DNA from: JAGMES01 sp023128035
Lineage (GTDB): Bacteria; Bacillota; Halanaerobiia; DY22613
DNA length: 64,000 bases
Assembly (NCBI GenBank): GCA_030627905.1
Contig: DAOVRZ010000004.1
Coordinates: forward strand, 41,545 to 105,544
Direction: 5' to 3'
Shown: positions 49,647-58,777 of the stretch, piece after piece
Position numbering within the stretch: the stretch's first letter is position 1
Layout: each line of letters begins with the position of its first letter
The notes under the pieces: generated by a model
Databases searched by the model: none
Seen by the model: the letters and a program-made list of their open reading frames with translations, nothing else
What the model was told of the DNA's origin: nothing
Program-made: the position numbers and the translations under genes

Positions 49647-51125
49647 TTGTTTAATACTAAGCAAAATGTCGTAATTATTGGTGGTGGTGTTATTGGTTGC
49701 GCTATAGCCAGAGAGCTTTCAAGATACAATCTAAAAATTGTGTTAGTTGAAAAAGAACCAGATGTAGCAACTGGAACTACAAAAGCCAATACTGCTTTAA
49801 TCCACGCAGGTTTTAATGCAGACCCAAAAACTTTAAAAGGTCAACTGAATATGAAAGGAAATATGATCTTTGATCAAATAGTTAAAGATTTGCATATACC
49901 TTTTAAACGGATAGGTTCTTTAGTTGTAGGAGTTGAGGGAGATGATTTATCAGAACTAGAAAAATTGCTGAATCGTGGACGGGAAAATAAAGTTGAAGGT
50001 TTACAAATTGTCGATCAAAAGTGGCTACGTGAGAATGAACCAGCACTTTCGGATAAAGCAAAGGCTGCTCTATGGGCTCCAACTGCAGGAATTATTGGCC
50101 CGTGGGAGTTAACTCTAGCATTAGCTGAAAATGCTGAGAAAAATGGTGTTAAAATTATGCTTGAAACAGAAGTTGAGGACATCTTGACTGGAGATGGTGA
50201 TGTTGTAGGTGTAAAGACTAATCGAGGAATAATTAAAACAGATTATGTGATAAATGCTGCAGGCTTATTTGCCGACGAAATATCTAGAATGGCTGGGATA
50301 GATAAAGTTTCTATTACACCTCGTGTAGGGGAATATTATGTTTATGATAAAGATCGTGATTTTAACGTTAACCATATTGTTTTTCCAATTCCGACTAAAA
50401 TTTCAAAAGGGACGATTGTAACACCAACTGTAGATGGTAATTTAATGATTGGGCCAACATCGGATATAGTAGAAAAAAAATCTCAGCTAGGAACTTCAAG
50501 GGAAGGTTTGAACAAAGTTTTTGAAGGTGCTAAAAAATTATTCCCTAGAATCAGTCTCAAAGACACAATTCGAGTTTTTGCCGGGCTTAGAGCTGCTGAT
50601 CGGACAGAAGATTTTGTAATCGAAGCCGCAGAAAATGTGAAAGGGTTTATCAATGTAGCAGGAATTCAATCACCTGGTCTTTCTTCTGCGCCTTCTATTG
50701 CTGAGATGGTTGTAACAATTCTAAAAGATGAAGGATTAGCTCTAGATATGAAGGATGATTTTGATCCTACTCGTAAAAAACCGATTCATTTTAGAGAGTT
50801 ATCTTTGGAAGAAAAGGCTAAACTTATCCAAGAAGACTCTCGGTATGGTTCAATTATTTGTCGTTGTGAAATTGTAACTTATAAAGAAATTCTTGATGCG
50901 ATTCATGATCCAGTAGGAGCAAGGACAGTTGATGGAGTAAAACGGAGAACACGCGCAGGTATGGGACGTTGTCAATCAGGTTTTTGTGGACCAAAGGTAA
51001 TTACGATTCTTGCAGAAGAATTAGGATTGGATCCAACAGAAGTAAGAAAAGAATTAACCGACTCATATCTATTATCTTATAAAGTTAAAGAACTTTTAGG
51101 AAGTAAGGTGATGGATAATGATTAA
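49647..51125 (+). CDS. FAD-dependent glycerol-3-phosphate dehydrogenase with C-terminal BFD-like [2Fe-2S] domain (GlpA-like)
   Basis: It oxidises glycerol-3-phosphate to dihydroxyacetone phosphate. The FAD domain starts VVIIGGGVIGCAIARELS, with the DAO-type segment KANTALIHAGFNADP. The C-terminal ~90 residues hold a BFD-like cluster site: ICRCEIVT and MGRCQSGFCGPK, four cysteines. It has 492 residues. The TTG at 49647 follows AAGGAGGAG; the ATG at 49611 lies inside the leader hairpin and is rejected. Its stop overlaps the next start by eight bases, so it forms an anaerobic complex with the following flavoprotein, as in GlpAB-type enzymes. Confidence 0.88.
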   Translation: MFNTKQNVVIIGGGVIGCAIARELSRYNLKIVLVEKEPDVATGTTKANTALIHAGFNADPKTLKGQLNMKGNMIFDQIVKDLHIPFKRIGSLVVGVEGDDLSELEKLLNRGRENKVEGLQIVDQKWLRENEPALSDKAKAALWAPTAGIIGPWELTLALAENAEKNGVKIMLETEVEDILTGDGDVVGVKTNRGIIKTDYVINAAGLFADEISRMAGIDKVSITPRVGEYYVYDKDRDFNVNHIVFPIPTKISKGTIVTPTVDGNLMIGPTSDIVEKKSQLGTSREGLNKVFEGAKKLFPRISLKDTIRVFAGLRAADRTEDFVIEAAENVKGFINVAGIQSPGLSSAPSIAEMVVTILKDEGLALDMKDDFDPTRKKPIHFRELSLEEKAKLIQEDSRYGSIICRCEIVTYKEILDAIHDPVGARTVDGVKRRTRAGMGRCQSGFCGPKVITILAEELGLDPTEVRKELTDSYLLSYKVKELLGSKVMDND

Positions 51126-52398
51126 ATTATATCGAGATATTGTAGTTATTGGAGGAGGACCAGCAGGTCTTGCAGCAGCGTGTTCAGCGAAAGAAGAGGG
51201 TGCAGATAAAGTTTTAATTCTTGAAAGAGATTTTGAGCTGGGTGGAATCTTAACACAGTGTATTCACAATGGTTTTGGTTTGCATTATTTTAAAGAAGAG
51301 TTAACTGGGCCAGAATATGCTCATCGCTTTATTAAGGAAGTTGAAAAACAGGATATTGAGATTAAATTAAATACTATGGTTCTTGAAGTAACACTTGATC
51401 GAAAAGTATATGTTGTAAACAGTGAAGATGGTTTGATGGAGATTCAAGCTGGAGCAATTATTTTAGCAATGGGTTGTAGGGAAAGAACCAGAGGTGCTAT
51501 TGGAATCCCTGGCACTAGACCTGCGGGTGTTTTCACAGCTGGAACAGCTCAGCGTTTTGTTAATATGGAAGGATATGTACCGGGCAAAGAAGTAGTAATT
51601 TTAGGATCAGGAGATATCGGTCTTATTATGGCTCGCCGGATGCGTCTTGAAGGAGCAGATGTTAAAGCGGTAGTAGAGCTTTTGCCTTACACTGGAGGAT
51701 TATCCAGGAATGTGGTACAGTGTCTTGAGGATTATGATATTCCGCTTCTCTTAAAGCATACAGTAACTGAAATTCATGGTAAGGAAAAGCTCGAAGGCAT
51801 AACAATCAGTGAGGTAGATGATAAGTTTAGACCAATTCAAGGAACAGAGAAAAGGATAGATTGTGATACATTGCTTCTATCTGTTGGATTGATTCCCGAA
51901 AACGAATTGTCGAAAAAGGTTGGGGTGGAGCTTGATTCTGTAACTGCTGGCCCTGTAGTTAATGAAGGACGCGAAACTTCTGTAAATGGTATTTTCGCAT
52001 GTGGTAATGTTCTTCATGTTCATGATTTAGTAGATTTCGTAACAAAAGAATCTCAAATGGCTGGACAGTGGGCTGCGAAGTATGTAAATGGTAAAATGGA
52101 AAAACGTTCAAACAAGTTAACAATACAGGTAGGTAAAAATGTTAGATATGTTATTCCTCAAAGAATTGAGTTAAATGATCAGGAAAGAAAAAGAATTCCT
52201 TTGTATATGAGGGTTACTAAACCTTTGCGAGCAGTTGATATAGTAATTTCTGCAAATGATAATAAACTTTTATCTTTTTCTAAGCCATATGTAAAACCAG
52301 GGGAGATGATTGATCTACCACTTCCTGAAAAGATTATAGAAAAATTAGATGACAATTCTGTAATTCAGGTTGCCATTTTAGAGAAGGAGGAAGAATAA
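51118..52398 (+). CDS. FAD/NAD(P)-dependent oxidoreductase subunit (pyridine nucleotide-disulfide type)
   Basis: This 426-residue flavoprotein has two dinucleotide folds: DIVVIGGGPAGLAAACSAKEEG near the start and EVVILGSGDIGLIMARRMRLEG in the middle. A GIFACGNVLHVHDLVDFV segment binds the FAD ribityl. The early motif GGILTQCIHNGFGLHYF holds one cysteine. It probably passes electrons from the GlpA-like subunit to NAD or a quinone-like acceptor. It starts within the end of the previous gene (MIKLYRD), and the DUF1667 gene begins one base after its stop. Confidence 0.87.
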   Translation: MIKLYRDIVVIGGGPAGLAAACSAKEEGADKVLILERDFELGGILTQCIHNGFGLHYFKEELTGPEYAHRFIKEVEKQDIEIKLNTMVLEVTLDRKVYVVNSEDGLMEIQAGAIILAMGCRERTRGAIGIPGTRPAGVFTAGTAQRFVNMEGYVPGKEVVILGSGDIGLIMARRMRLEGADVKAVVELLPYTGGLSRNVVQCLEDYDIPLLLKHTVTEIHGKEKLEGITISEVDDKFRPIQGTEKRIDCDTLLLSVGLIPENELSKKVGVELDSVTAGPVVNEGRETSVNGIFACGNVLHVHDLVDFVTKESQMAGQWAAKYVNGKMEKRSNKLTIQVGKNVRYVIPQRIELNDQERKRIPLYMRVTKPLRAVDIVISANDNKLLSFSKPYVKPGEMIDLPLPEKIIEKLDDNSVIQVAILEKEEE

Positions 52399-52399
52399 A

Positions 52400-52804
52400 A
52401 TGAGTCCTGAAAAAAAAATATTAACATGTGTGACCTGTCCTAAAGGATGTGAGGTTAACGTAGAATTTGAGGGAGAAGAAATTCTAAGCATTTCAGGTAA
52501 TGCTTGTCCTCAAGGTGAGGAGTATGCAAAAGAAGAGATTGTATCTCCTATGCGAATACTACCCACAACTGTTGTCGTAAAAGGTGGGATTCTTCCTTTA
52601 GTACCAGTCAAGACATCGAAACCTATACCACGGAATCTGATTTTGGATTGTATGAAAGAGATTGGGAAAATCCAGGTTAATGCTCCAATAAAATTAGGTG
52701 ATATAATCTTGTCTGATATCCTTGGAACTGGTGCAGATATTATTGCTACTAGAGATCTTCCAGCAGGTGAGTCGGTAACTTATAAAAAAAGAAAGAGTCA
52801 CTAG
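52400..52804 (+). CDS. DUF1667 protein (GlpB/GlpC-position Fe-S or metal protein)
   Basis: This 134-residue protein carries the DUF1667 cysteine set: TCVTCPKGCEVNVEF and GNACPQGEEYA, then PMRILPTTVVVKGG and RDLPAGESVTYK. Four cysteines suggest a metal or Fe-S site. DUF1667 proteins follow the two-flavoprotein glycerol-3-phosphate dehydrogenase in many anaerobes, so it is probably a third subunit or electron relay. Biochemical proof is not known to me. ATG after GAGAAGGAGGAAG, overlapping the end of the previous gene's ribosome region. Confidence 0.88.
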   Translation: MSPEKKILTCVTCPKGCEVNVEFEGEEILSISGNACPQGEEYAKEEIVSPMRILPTTVVVKGGILPLVPVKTSKPIPRNLILDCMKEIGKIQVNAPIKLGDIILSDILGTGADIIATRDLPAGESVTYKKRKSH

Positions 52805-52885
52805 TATAAACTTTCCTCCGTATGGTCAATTTAGTAGTGAGCATATTATGTTTTGAACAGATTGATTGCTGAATGGAGTGATAAA

Positions 52886-53446
52886 ATGAAACATTTAGGA
52901 AAGTTTTTTAAGAAATATCCGGTAATCCCTGAAATCAGAGATATGGGTCATTTAAATAAGGCTATGGATAGTAAGGCTGTTGCTGTCTTTCTTTTAACGG
53001 GTTCTATTTTGGAATTTGATGCTGTAATGACGCTGGCCCATGAAAAAGATAAGTTATTGTTCATAAATGTTGATCTGGTATCTGGGATTGAGAAAAATGG
53101 TAAAGGGATTGAATATTTGATCGAAAATGATATTTGTGATGGAATTATAACTACTCAAAGTAATCTTATTAATATTGCTAAAGAAGCAGATTTAATGACT
53201 ATTCAAAGAGTATTTATACAGGATAATAGCACATTAAAAGAGGCTTTGAACTTATTAAAGACAACGAACCCAGATGCGGTAGAAATATCACCTGCTATTG
53301 CCGAAACTAAGGCTGTTGAACACCTAAAGAAATTGAATTTGCCAATCATAGTGGGTAGTTTTGATAAAGAAAAAGAAACGGTTAAAAAATTAATTGAACG
53401 TGGTATTTTGGCTATTTCATCTAGTGAACAGCGTTTATGGGGGTAA
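52886..53446 (+). CDS. glpP: GlpP glycerol-3-phosphate responsive antiterminator
   Basis: GlpP binds glycerol-3-phosphate and the glp leader RNA, letting transcription continue. This 186-residue protein shows the family course: PVIPEIRDMGHLNKAMDSKAVAVFLLTGSI, LLFINVDLVSGIEKNGKGIEYLI, DGIITTQSNLI, QRVFIQDNSTL and AVEISPAIAE, then GILAISSSEQRLW. It is a TIM-barrel-like protein in one piece. The ATG at 52886 follows AATGGAGTGA. It closes the operon that it most likely controls through the leader at 49521. Confidence 0.95.
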   Translation: MKHLGKFFKKYPVIPEIRDMGHLNKAMDSKAVAVFLLTGSILEFDAVMTLAHEKDKLLFINVDLVSGIEKNGKGIEYLIENDICDGIITTQSNLINIAKEADLMTIQRVFIQDNSTLKEALNLLKTTNPDAVEISPAIAETKAVEHLKKLNLPIIVGSFDKEKETVKKLIERGILAISSSEQRLWG

Positions 53447-53470
53447 AAGACTTTCCTTTGAATTGTTGTT

Positions 53471-53511
53471 AAAAGCAGACCCAGAAATATTATGGGTCTG
53501 CTTTTATTTTT
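53471..53511 (+). terminator. terminator of the glycerol operon
   Basis: AAAAGCAGACCC and GGGTCTGCTTTT form a perfect 12-bp stem, followed by ATTTTT. Confidence 0.92.
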
Positions 53512-53598
53512 GTTAATAAATAGTTAAGCTAAATATTTATAAAATATATTACATTTAAGTTTTAATAATACATATTATAGCCAAAAAAACGAAGGAAA

Positions 53599-53700
53599 AT
53601 GACCTATAATGGAGCTCAAGTAGTTTCACCTCAAGGGGTTTATAAAATAAAATTGGTGATACAGCTACAGTTAATGTGACAGTTGATTCACTTTACTGCC
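53599..53700 (+). pseudogene. short frameshifted coding remnant
   Basis: MTYNGAQVVSPQGVYKIK continues after a one-base shift as IGDTATVNVTVDS, then loses frame. The pieces read like an exported beta-strand protein. No family could be assigned. The rest of 53512-53737 shows nothing. Confidence 0.35.
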
Positions 53701-53737
53701 ATTTAGAGATTGCAAAGATTTAGATAGTATTATAAAG

Positions 53738-53776
53738 AAGACTTGTGGCATATGGTTGTGTCACAAGTCTTTTTTA
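53738..53776. terminator. hairpin between the glycerol region and the thiamine operon
   Basis: AAGACTTGTG and CACAAGTCTT pair over a ~14-nt loop, followed by T6 on the plus strand. The symmetrical stem could also stop the convergent thiE transcript. Confidence 0.8.
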
Positions 53777-53805
53777 TGTTAGATCAATTTTCGATATAAA
53801 ATATC

Positions 53806-54435
53806 TTATCTTTGTAAAAATAATTTATATAGATTAAGTGCAGCGTTTTTAATATCCTGTTTTCTTAAGATTGCTGAAACAATAGCAAGGCCATCAACAT
53901 TTTTTAGTAATTCTACATTGGATTCCTTAATTCCACCAATCGCTACAATTGGTATGTGAGTATTAGTTTTGATCTTATTCAATTCTTCTAAGGTCACCAT
54001 TTTTGCATCGTCTTTAGTTCCAGTTGGAAACATAGCTCCCACTCCTAAATAGTCTGCTCCAACCTTTTCAGCTTCTAATGCTTCATCAAGATTTGTGACA
54101 GAAACTCCGAGGATTTGATTTGGATTCAGGAGTTTTTTTGCTACTTTAGCTGGTAAATCATTCTGACCCAAATGAACACCTGCTGCATTGACAGAAAGTG
54201 CAATATCTAATCTATCATTGATTATAAGGGGAATGTTATAATGATCTGTAACAGTTTTAACTTTTGTAGCAAGATTATAAAATTCAAGAGAAGAGATGGA
54301 TTTTTCTCGGAGTTGTACTAGAGTAACTCCTCCTAAGATTGCTTCTTCTATAGATTTTAAATGGTTTCTATTCCCCAGTATTTCTCGATCAGTAACTAAG
54401 TAAATAGAATAATCAATTTGTTGTTTAACACTCAT
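53806..54435 (-). CDS. thiE: thiamine phosphate synthase
   Basis: It joins HMP pyrophosphate and thiazole phosphate into thiamine phosphate. The TIM barrel shows YLVTDREIL, TLVQLREKSIS, LIINDRLDIAL, GVHLGQNDLP, ADYLGVGAMFPTGTK and IVAIGGI, all expected contacts. It has 209 residues. It is the last gene of thiD-cytX-thiM-thiE; its start overlaps the thiM stop. It is controlled by the TPP riboswitch at 57416-57510. Confidence 0.96.
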   Translation of the reverse strand: MSVKQQIDYSIYLVTDREILGNRNHLKSIEEAILGGVTLVQLREKSISSLEFYNLATKVKTVTDHYNIPLIINDRLDIALSVNAAGVHLGQNDLPAKVAKKLLNPNQILGVSVTNLDEALEAEKVGADYLGVGAMFPTGTKDDAKMVTLEELNKIKTNTHIPIVAIGGIKESNVELLKNVDGLAIVSAILRKQDIKNAALNLYKLFLQR

Positions 54436-55237
54436 TTAATTTACCACCTTGTATAATATCTTTCTCTGAGAGATTATAAATGTTATCAAAAATCCTGACT
54501 TTAAAAGTTCCGATCCCATCAGATGAAGCTAGTTGTTGGTATGCTTTTTCACCAGTAAGCCCCATTGACATAATTCCTGCTGTAGCAGCTAAAAGATAAT
54601 CTTTTGTCACACCAGCATATGTTCCGATCAATGATGTAGTCATACAACCTGTACCAGTAACTTTTGATAGAATTTCGTGTCCATTATTTAGCTTATATGT
54701 TTTCTTGCCATTGGATATTATATCAGTTGCTCCAGTAATAGCAATAACTGAATTTAATTTAGCAGCAAGTTCTGCAGCAATTTTCTCTCCTCCAACTGTA
54801 CCATCAGTTGAATCAACACCTTTTACCGTTGTGTTCAATCCTGCCAGAATTTTGATCTCTGACATATTACCTGTAACCACTGATAATTTAACTTCATTTA
54901 AAATTCTGTTTGCTGTCTCAGTTCTGAGATTGGTTGCACCAACTCCTACAGGGTCAAAGATAACAGGAATTCCTAGTTCATTAGCTTTTTTACCTGCTAA
55001 GATCATGGATTCGATAGTTCTTTGATTTAAAGTACCCATGTTAAGAACTAAAGCTGAAGCTATAGATACCATCTCTTCTACTTCGTTCTGATCATCAGCC
55101 ATGACAGGAGAACCTCCCAGGGCCAGCACAATATTCGCACAATCATTAACCGTAACATAGTTGGTGATATGATATACTAAAGGATTATGTTCTTTTACAT
55201 CTGATAAGAGTTTTGTGATTATCTTGTTAATTTCCAT
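54425..55237 (-). CDS. thiM: hydroxyethylthiazole kinase
   Basis: It phosphorylates hydroxyethylthiazole in thiamine salvage. Characteristic segments are VYHITNYVTVNDCANIVLALGGSPVMADD, LVLNMGTLNQRTIESM, DPVGVGATNLR, VVTGNMSEI, ITGATDIISNG and the anion hole KVTGTGCM. It has 270 residues. The ATG at 55237 is preferred; the upstream GTG is inside GGAGGTGG. It overlaps cytX by 19 bases. There is no thiC or thiG nearby, so the operon serves salvage. Confidence 0.95.
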   Translation of the reverse strand: MEINKIITKLLSDVKEHNPLVYHITNYVTVNDCANIVLALGGSPVMADDQNEVEEMVSIASALVLNMGTLNQRTIESMILAGKKANELGIPVIFDPVGVGATNLRTETANRILNEVKLSVVTGNMSEIKILAGLNTTVKGVDSTDGTVGGEKIAAELAAKLNSVIAITGATDIISNGKKTYKLNNGHEILSKVTGTGCMTTSLIGTYAGVTKDYLLAATAGIMSMGLTGEKAYQQLASSDGIGTFKVRIFDNIYNLSEKDIIQGGKLNEC

Positions 55238-56445
55238 TTTGAAATCCACCTCCAGGTTAATGTATAGATAACTCCTGTTATTAGCATTACAGGAACTGTT
55301 GCACCAAGTATAAAGTTGATCTTAATAAAAGCATAGTAAAGAGCAACACCAATGATCCATACTAACACAGCGCCCCAATTGATGAGTAACTTCTCTTGGA
55401 GTTTATTGTTTTTCTTGATGATGAAGTAGTCTGTGATGACAATTGCAAATAAAGGAGCAAAGACAGAACCAATAGCATATAAAAAGCTTTCGTAGTTTTC
55501 AATAGGTATAACAATAGCGATAATAGTTCCAATAATCCCCATAGTCATGGCTGTTTTCTTCTCATTTAACTTTGGTAAGATATTTAAAGTGGTTACACCA
55601 GCTGAATATGCGTCTAAAAATGTGGTGGTAACTGTTGAAAGTACAATAATACTTAAAGCTGCAATACCAAGGTTAGCAGCTAACATCATAGCAACTGGGT
55701 CTGGATTTTGAGTAACGATAGCAGCAGCGAGCCCAATTATATACATCCATGAACTTCCAATAAAATAGCCAATCCAACTTCCATAGATTCCGCTCTTTTT
55801 GTTTTTTGCAAAACGAGTATAATCTGCGATCAAAGGAAGCCATGAGAGGGGCATAACTACACTAAGTTCAATAGCTAATCCTAATGGCATATCACCAGGA
55901 ATTTGGGCTGTAAATAATTTATCACTTTTGAATGCGACAAAACTTAAGATGATTGTAAGGATGAATAATAAAGAAACAGCAATGAGGTTGAGTTTTTTCA
56001 TTCCAGTGGTGCCCATTGAGATCCAAACACAGATCAAAGCTCCGATGATTATACTCCACAAGGTGATATTATCAAAAGACCATAGTATAGTGCTGATATA
56101 ATTAACTGAACGTGCCCCTGAAATGATCATTACGGCAGTCCAACCGATGAGTTGTAGAACGTTTAAGATTGAAAACAAGTATGAACCATATAAACCGAAG
56201 GAGATTCTGGTTGACATGATTGCAGGAATTCTTTCTTTTGTACCAATGATTCCACCAAATACTAAAATGGTTGTTCCCAGAGCATGTCCTATTAAAATTG
56301 AGATTAGACCATTTTTAAAACCAAGAGGAGCTATGAGACCCCCAGTCATGATTTCAGCAATTGAGATAGCTGCACCAAACCAGAGAAAGAGGAAGCTGTA
56401 TAGTGTAAAATTATTTTTGGTTAAGTCATTTTGGTTATTGTTCAT
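55219..56445 (-). CDS. cytX: CytX, putative hydroxymethylpyrimidine transporter (NCS1 family)
   Basis: This 408-residue permease has about 12 hydrophobic segments. LYSFLFLWFGAAISIAEIMTGGLIAPLG near the start and PLSWLPLIADYTRFAKNKKSGIYGSWIGYFIGSSWMYIIG in the middle match the nucleobase-cation symporter pattern of CytX. Its place between thiD and thiM points to HMP (a thiamine pyrimidine precursor) as substrate. It overlaps thiD by 11 bases. A broken copy of its 5' end is at 62908-63062. Confidence 0.9.
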   Translation of the reverse strand: MNNNQNDLTKNNFTLYSFLFLWFGAAISIAEIMTGGLIAPLGFKNGLISILIGHALGTTILVFGGIIGTKERIPAIMSTRISFGLYGSYLFSILNVLQLIGWTAVMIISGARSVNYISTILWSFDNITLWSIIIGALICVWISMGTTGMKKLNLIAVSLLFILTIILSFVAFKSDKLFTAQIPGDMPLGLAIELSVVMPLSWLPLIADYTRFAKNKKSGIYGSWIGYFIGSSWMYIIGLAAAIVTQNPDPVAMMLAANLGIAALSIIVLSTVTTTFLDAYSAGVTTLNILPKLNEKKTAMTMGIIGTIIAIVIPIENYESFLYAIGSVFAPLFAIVITDYFIIKKNNKLQEKLLINWGAVLVWIIGVALYYAFIKINFILGATVPVMLITGVIYTLTWRWISKWKLTR

Positions 56446-57244
56446 CTAATATACCTGCCTTTCGATAGAGGGAGTAAAAATGATGCGTTGGTCCGACACC
56501 TTTACCAATAGATAGAGAATTTTTTATTGCTACAGTAATATACTCCTTTGCTTTCGATACTGAATCTTCGATAGAATAACCTTTTGCAATGTTTGAAGCG
56601 ATAGAAGCAGATAATGTACAGCCTGTTCCATGAGTATTTTTTGTAGGTATCCTCTTAGATTTAAAATACTTAAAACTGCTTCCATTGTATAATACATCAA
56701 TAGCATCTTGAGATAGATGACCACCTTTGATAAGTACATTTTTTGGCCCCATACTATGGATTTGAATGGCTGCTTTCTTCATATCAACGATCTCTTTGAT
56801 AGTCATACCTGTAATGACTTCAGCTTCTGGAATATTTGGTGTGACAATTGTAGCGATTGGTAAAAGCTTTTCAATAAGAGCGTTTTTGGCTTCAGGATTT
56901 AGAAGATGAAAACCACTTTTCGATATCATTACAGGATCTACAACGATATTTTGAGCATTATGTTTTACTAGACTTTTGGCAATGGTTTGAATCGTTTCAA
57001 TCTGTGAAACCATACCTATCTTCAGAGCGTCAACTTCTATGTCTTCAAAAATCGCATCGATCTGTTTTTCAATAATATCAGGAGTGATATCTTGAACAGC
57101 GAAAACCCCTTGTGTATTTTGAGCTGTTACGGCTGTGATTACACTCATTCCAAAGACTGCGTGAGCCGAGAAAGTTTTTAAATCAGCTTGAATCCCTGCT
57201 CCACCGCTACTGTCTGATCCAGCAATAGTTAATACTTTTTTCAC
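56435..57244 (-). CDS. thiD: hydroxymethylpyrimidine/phosphomethylpyrimidine kinase
   Basis: It phosphorylates HMP and HMP-phosphate. The ribokinase fold begins KKVLTIAGSDSSGGAGIQADLKTF and continues with VITAVTAQNTQGV, VVDPVMISKSG, IVTPNIPEAE, VLIKGGHL and KNTHGTGCTLSASIA (anion hole, catalytic Asp region). It has 269 residues. The GTG at 57244 gives the usual family N-terminus and correct spacing from AGAAGAGGTG. It is the first gene after the riboswitch. Confidence 0.95.
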   Translation of the reverse strand: MKKVLTIAGSDSSGGAGIQADLKTFSAHAVFGMSVITAVTAQNTQGVFAVQDITPDIIEKQIDAIFEDIEVDALKIGMVSQIETIQTIAKSLVKHNAQNIVVDPVMISKSGFHLLNPEAKNALIEKLLPIATIVTPNIPEAEVITGMTIKEIVDMKKAAIQIHSMGPKNVLIKGGHLSQDAIDVLYNGSSFKYFKSKRIPTKNTHGTGCTLSASIASNIAKGYSIEDSVSKAKEYITVAIKNSLSIGKGVGPTHHFYSLYRKAGILDEQ

Positions 57245-57329
57245 ATTGTTCACCTCTTCTTATGATTGGAAATATTTTTGGACATCTTAAGATGTATCAA
57301 AACTCACTCCTTCCATAGCACCAAGGAAA

Positions 57330-57364
57330 TAAAAAAGCACAAATCCAGAATAGGATTTGTGCTT
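57330..57364 (-). terminator. riboswitch-controlled terminator before thiD
   Basis: On the minus strand GCACAAATCC and GGATTTGTGC form a perfect 10-bp stem followed by T6. It lies ~50 bases after the riboswitch and ~85 bases before thiD, where a TPP-dependent terminator should be. Confidence 0.88.
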
Positions 57365-57415
57365 AAGCATCCACAGACATCATTATATACATTAAAAGTT
57401 GTATATAACGATGCG

Positions 57416-57510
57416 ACACTTTCCTACGCTGGTATTATCCAGATCAGGTTAAAGGGTTAAAGACTTTTTCGAGTCTTACTCTCAGCTGGTCTTTCCAGCT
57501 CCCCTAGTGA
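57416..57510 (-). promoter_or_regulatory. TPP (thiamine pyrophosphate) riboswitch
   Basis: Minus strand: CTAGGGGAGCTGGAAAGACC, then CAGCTGAGAG, then ACCCTTTAACCTGATCTGG and ATAATACCAGCGTAGGAAAG. These are the conserved THI-box parts: GGGG..GCTGAGA and CCTGATCTGGATAATACCAGCG..GGGA-like end. Bound TPP should favour the downstream terminator and shut off thiD-cytX-thiM-thiE. Confidence 0.97.
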
Positions 57511-57538
57511 AAATTTTTAATATTTTATTTTCATTAGT

Positions 57539-57568
57539 ATGATAACACTATTTTCCTTATAAAGTCAA
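57539..57568 (-). promoter_or_regulatory. SigA promoter of the thiamine operon
   Basis: On the minus strand TTGACT (57568-57563), 18 bases, TATCAT (57544-57539), about 30 bases upstream of the riboswitch. Confidence 0.75.
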
Positions 57569-57659
57569 GTAAATTTTTAAGTAAAAAGAGAAGGTAAATC
57601 TTTTGGGTATAAAGAAGTCTTAAATTATAAACTAAGAAATCATTGAAAAGGTGGATATA

Positions 57660-58715
57660 ATGAAAAGATTTGATGAGAGAGATATTATGTTTGCAAGGAT
57701 GTCATATAAAGAAGGTAGTCAGCAATATGAAGATTATTATAAAAGGAATCCAGAGAAAAAGGAGATTGATGATTCGTTTAGAAAAATGCCTGATTTGATG
57801 GGAGAAGGGACTGCAACCTTTGATCCGATAAATTCTCCAATTGGAGTGTCTGCATTTAGATTTTTAGGAGATATTAAGGGGTTATCAGAAGGAAAAGTTA
57901 ATTTTAAGAAGACTGAAACTAATCCTGATGAGATAACTAAAAAACTAAAAGGTTTAGCCAAATATTATGGTGCAGATTTAGTAGGGATTACCAGAATGAA
58001 AGAAGAATTTTATTATTCTCATCGAGGTAGAGGATTAGCTTATGGAGAAGAAATTAATACTTTTCATAAGTATGGTATTGTATTTGCAGTAGAAATGGAT
58101 AGAGATATGATCAATAGAGCACCAAGTTTGCCACAAGCTGTTGAGGTTACAAAAGGTTATGTTAATGCTGCTATAATTGGGATGATTTTAAGTTATTATA
58201 TCTGTGAATTGGGATATAACGCAAGAAATCATATGGATGGAAATTATCTGGTTGTAGCGCCTCGTGTGGCGGAAGAAGCGGGTCTTGGAGAGATCGGGAG
58301 AATGGGTTTACTTGTTACGAAAAAATTTGGGTCTAGAATAAGGTTGGGAGTTGTGACTACAGATATGGAGCTAATTCCTGATGAGGCAGATAGGTTTGGT
58401 ATAAAAGAATTTTGTGATATATGTAAGAAATGTGCTAGAATGTGTCCGGGGAAAGCAATTTCAAATGATCCTCAGGAAGAAGTAGATGGATTACTCAGAT
58501 GGAAGATTGATCAGGAGAAATGTTATAAAGTCTGGCGTAGTGTAGGAACAGATTGTGGGGTATGCCTGTCAACTTGTCCATTCTCTCAGGAAGTAGATGA
58601 GGAATTAGTTGAAAAGATGAAGGGTAATGAAGAGGTTATTGATGAGATATTAAGGCGCTATGAAGAGAAATATAAGCATAGACCTTTTAATCGTGAACTT
58701 CATGAGTGGTTGTGA
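57660..58715 (+). CDS. reductive-dehalogenase-like 4Fe-4S protein, cytoplasmic
   Basis: This 351-residue protein has no Tat or Sec signal. The middle (residues ~100-250) includes AKYYGADLVGITRMKEEFYYSHRG and LGYNARNHMDGNYLVVAPRVAEEAGLGEIGRMGLLVTKKFGSRIRLGVVTTDM, typical of the corrinoid-binding half of reductive dehalogenase and QueG relatives. Two cluster motifs follow: CDICKKCARMCPGKAI and, later, CYK..DCGVCLSTCPFS. No anchor protein RdhB is adjacent, so it is not a standard respiratory dehalogenase. The substrate is unknown. The ATG at 57660 follows AAAAGGTGG; the GTG at 57651 overlaps it. Confidence 0.8.
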   Translation: MKRFDERDIMFARMSYKEGSQQYEDYYKRNPEKKEIDDSFRKMPDLMGEGTATFDPINSPIGVSAFRFLGDIKGLSEGKVNFKKTETNPDEITKKLKGLAKYYGADLVGITRMKEEFYYSHRGRGLAYGEEINTFHKYGIVFAVEMDRDMINRAPSLPQAVEVTKGYVNAAIIGMILSYYICELGYNARNHMDGNYLVVAPRVAEEAGLGEIGRMGLLVTKKFGSRIRLGVVTTDMELIPDEADRFGIKEFCDICKKCARMCPGKAISNDPQEEVDGLLRWKIDQEKCYKVWRSVGTDCGVCLSTCPFSQEVDEELVEKMKGNEEVIDEILRRYEEKYKHRPFNRELHEWL

Positions 58716-58777
58716 TATTTCGAACGATTATTGAGATAAAAACATGATTTTGAACAAAAAGGTAAGGTGGTTATGTT

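Noticed and set aside
57266..57460. 64-codon plus-strand frame upstream of thiD
   Set aside because: It is the antisense of the terminator and TPP riboswitch.
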